From contig JACZXR010000122.1 of assembly GCA_022571535.1 (NCBI GenBank), forward strand, positions 1-6,885: 6,885 nucleotides of DNA, given 5' to 3'. The notes beneath the pieces were generated by a model that was not told the origin of the DNA, did not search any database, and was given only the letters and a program-made list of their open reading frames with translations. The position numbers and the translations under genes were made by a program. This document shows, one piece after another, positions 6,083 through 6,885 of this stretch. Every line of letters starts with the position of its first letter. Positions within the stretch are counted from its first letter, which is position 1. The stretch comes from Deltaproteobacteria bacterium. Lineage in GTDB: Bacteria > Desulfobacterota > Binatia > UBA9968 > CAXXLF01.

Positions 6083-6658
6083 TTACCGGAAGGCCGGCAT
6101 CACCTCCTTGGCAAACAGGCGCATCGATTTCTTAGTCTCCTCGTGTGAAATGCCGCCGAAATTAAAGGTGGTAGTCAAGGTGTCAAAGTTGTAGTGACGC
6201 ATCGAGTTGTTTAATATTTGGATACACTGATCCGGGTTGCCAAAGCGGTTTCGCCCGGAGGCCAGCATCCCCTCCCAGTCGTAGACCTTTGGGAGAGGCT
6301 TATCTTCCTTTCTGCCGATCCTTGAGATCTCGTCATATCTGCGAATGGCCGCCGTTGCCACCTCATGCGCCCGCTTGGCGATTTCGTCGACAAAGGTCCG
6401 GATGTGAAACTGACAATGGCGCTGGGCCGGGTCATGCCCGGCCGAGACCAATCCCTCACGCCATGCCTCTACCCCCACAGGCATGTCATCCGGAGCGTGC
6501 GGGTGGCCGACAGTCATGATGTCGTAGCCATGGCGTCCAGCCCAGCCCAAAGTTCCCGCTAAGGTCCCAACCACCCACACCGGCAGGAGTGGCTGCTGCA
6601 CGGGCCTCGCCTCAAGTTTAAAGAAGATCCAATCCCCAGCTCGGTCAACGGCGGTATT
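6083..6658 (-). pseudogene. C-terminal remnant of a luciferase-like (LLM) flavin-dependent oxidoreductase
   Basis: Read on the minus strand, this gives about 190 residues matching the second half of a bacterial luciferase-like monooxygenase: EARPVQQPLLPVWVVG (the family's PRPVQQPhPPxWVgg strand), GWAGRHGYDIMTVGHP, then FGNPDQCIQILN and a C-terminal FGGISHEETKKSMRLFAKEVMPAFR. Full family members have about 340-370 residues, so roughly the first 150-170, with the flavin-side N-terminal motifs, are missing. Family-like sequence continues upstream of the GTG at 6601 as far as about 6658, where the transposon-like end TTAACCCCG begins; a stop codon follows in frame at 6674-6676. The gene is thus cut at the element boundary. 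A truncated product from GTG 6601 is possible but unlikely to be an active enzyme. It converges on the cupin gene with 51 bases between the stop codons. Confidence 0.8.
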
Positions 6659-6771
6659 AACCCCGATCCGAAATTATTCCGCTCGTGAAATAGCCCCTGA
6701 TGAGCATCAGGCCTCGCCAAAGAGCTGCTTTTACCCCGTACCACAGAACGCCCTGTACGTAAGTGCAGGGA
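6657..6771. mobile_element. MITE-like element, copy 3 (left end only recognisable)
   Basis: TTAACCCCGATCCGAAATTA at 6657-6676 is identical to the left 20 bases of copy 2. The next 50 bases align to copy 2 without gaps but with scattered differences, including the identical hairpin CTGATGAGCATCAG at the same offset (6697-6710 here, 4401-4414 there). Similarity fades after about 70 bases. The matching right end expected near 6849 is absent. The far boundary given here is arbitrary: it stops where the nested element starts. The copy may be truncated, rearranged or a divergent subtype. A further hairpin, 6751-6770, has an 8-bp stem (one U-G pair) and a GUAA tetraloop when read on the plus strand. 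Confidence 0.6.
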
Positions 6772-6841
6772 TGAACCCCGTTCCAATTCCGTCGTGAGAA
6801 AACGATGCGTCCCCTATCCAGCACGGTTGGAACGGGGTGAA
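6772..6841. mobile_element. Small 62-bp inverted-repeat element with TGAA direct repeats
   Basis: Perfect 11-bp inverted ends CCCCGTTCCAA (6776-6786) and TTGGAACGGGG (6827-6837) enclose 40 bases. The unit is flanked on both sides by TGAA (6772-6775 and 6838-6841). The ends resemble those of the larger elements (CCCCGATCCGAA), and the bases after the left end (AATTCCGTCGTGAGAAA) resemble the sequence after the copy-3 end. It may be a miniature derivative nested in copy 3, or simply the stem of a structured repeat. It has no coding capacity. Confidence 0.5.
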
Positions 6842-6885
6842 TGTTCTGAAGTTCCCGAAGGGCAAGCCCTAAAGCCACGGACGTA
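6842..6885. other. Window edge, no gene seen
   Basis: The last bases contain a small hairpin CCCGAAGGG (6854-6862) overlapping an AGGGC-AA-GCCCT palindrome (6859-6870). They probably belong to the same repeat-rich region, which continues beyond the window. Confidence 0.3.

Noticed and set aside
6559..6878. Minus-strand open frames of 73-75 codons at the window end
   Set aside because: They run through the repeat elements and hairpins; their coding appearance is a by-product of the repeats, with no family match.
1..6885. CRISPR array, tRNA or rRNA genes
   Set aside because: No regularly spaced direct repeats and no recognisable RNA-gene sequence were found on reading both strands.

Overview
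The window reads as a chromosomal accessory segment of an uncultured bacterium that uses selenocysteine, most plausibly a Desulfobacterota (deltaproteobacterial) or similar anaerobe/microaerophile. That assignment is an inference from three things: a selenoprotein of the Sec-peroxiredoxin-like type, a mix of ACMSD-type amidohydrolase, THI5/NMT1-type binding protein, aldo/keto reductase, small cupin and luciferase-like genes, and small dispersed repeats including CACGAAG-type intergenic repeats. No rRNA, tRNA or other taxonomic marker gene is present.

Layout. Bases 1-610 hold no gene I can support, only an inverted pair of CACGAAG-type repeats (20-148). Bases 611-807 are a small transposon-like element (copy 1) that ends 25 bases before the first gene. 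Six genes then run on the plus strand: an amidohydrolase-2/ACMSD-like enzyme (833-1768), a DUF3891 protein (1864-2682), a peroxiredoxin-like selenoprotein (2768-3340), a THI5/SsuA-like binding protein without signal peptide (3450-4364), an aldo/keto reductase (4617-5609) and a small cupin (5660-6031). A second copy of the element (4361-4557) fills the gap between the binding protein and the reductase. On the minus strand, converging on the cupin, is the C-terminal half of a luciferase-like flavin-dependent oxidoreductase (6083-6658). It is cut off exactly where a third, incomplete copy of the element begins (6657). A nested 62-bp element with its own inverted ends (6772-6841) and several hairpins follow to the window end.

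The most notable point is the third gene. Its reading frame is interrupted by a single TGA at 2897-2899, exactly where the first cysteine of the family's YRGxWCPxC active site should be. The bases just after it can form a hairpin with a GGU-containing apical loop at the distance expected for a bacterial SECIS element. It is therefore read here as one 190-residue selenoprotein and not as a broken gene; standard gene calling would keep only a fragment starting at 2963.

The second notable point is the element family. Two copies have exactly 189 bp between 4-bp direct repeats (TTAG or TTAA), inverted ends of the form CCCCGRTCCGAA, and no coding capacity. One copy has inserted at the stop codon of the binding-protein gene without destroying it, and a third is associated with loss of the 5' half of the luciferase-like gene.

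How the genes work together is inference. Amidohydrolase, aldo/keto reductase, cupin and luciferase-like genes often occur together in catabolic clusters for aromatic or other small organic compounds, and a THI5-like protein would bind a small ligand. The substrate cannot be read from the sequence, and no ABC permease or ATPase is in the window.
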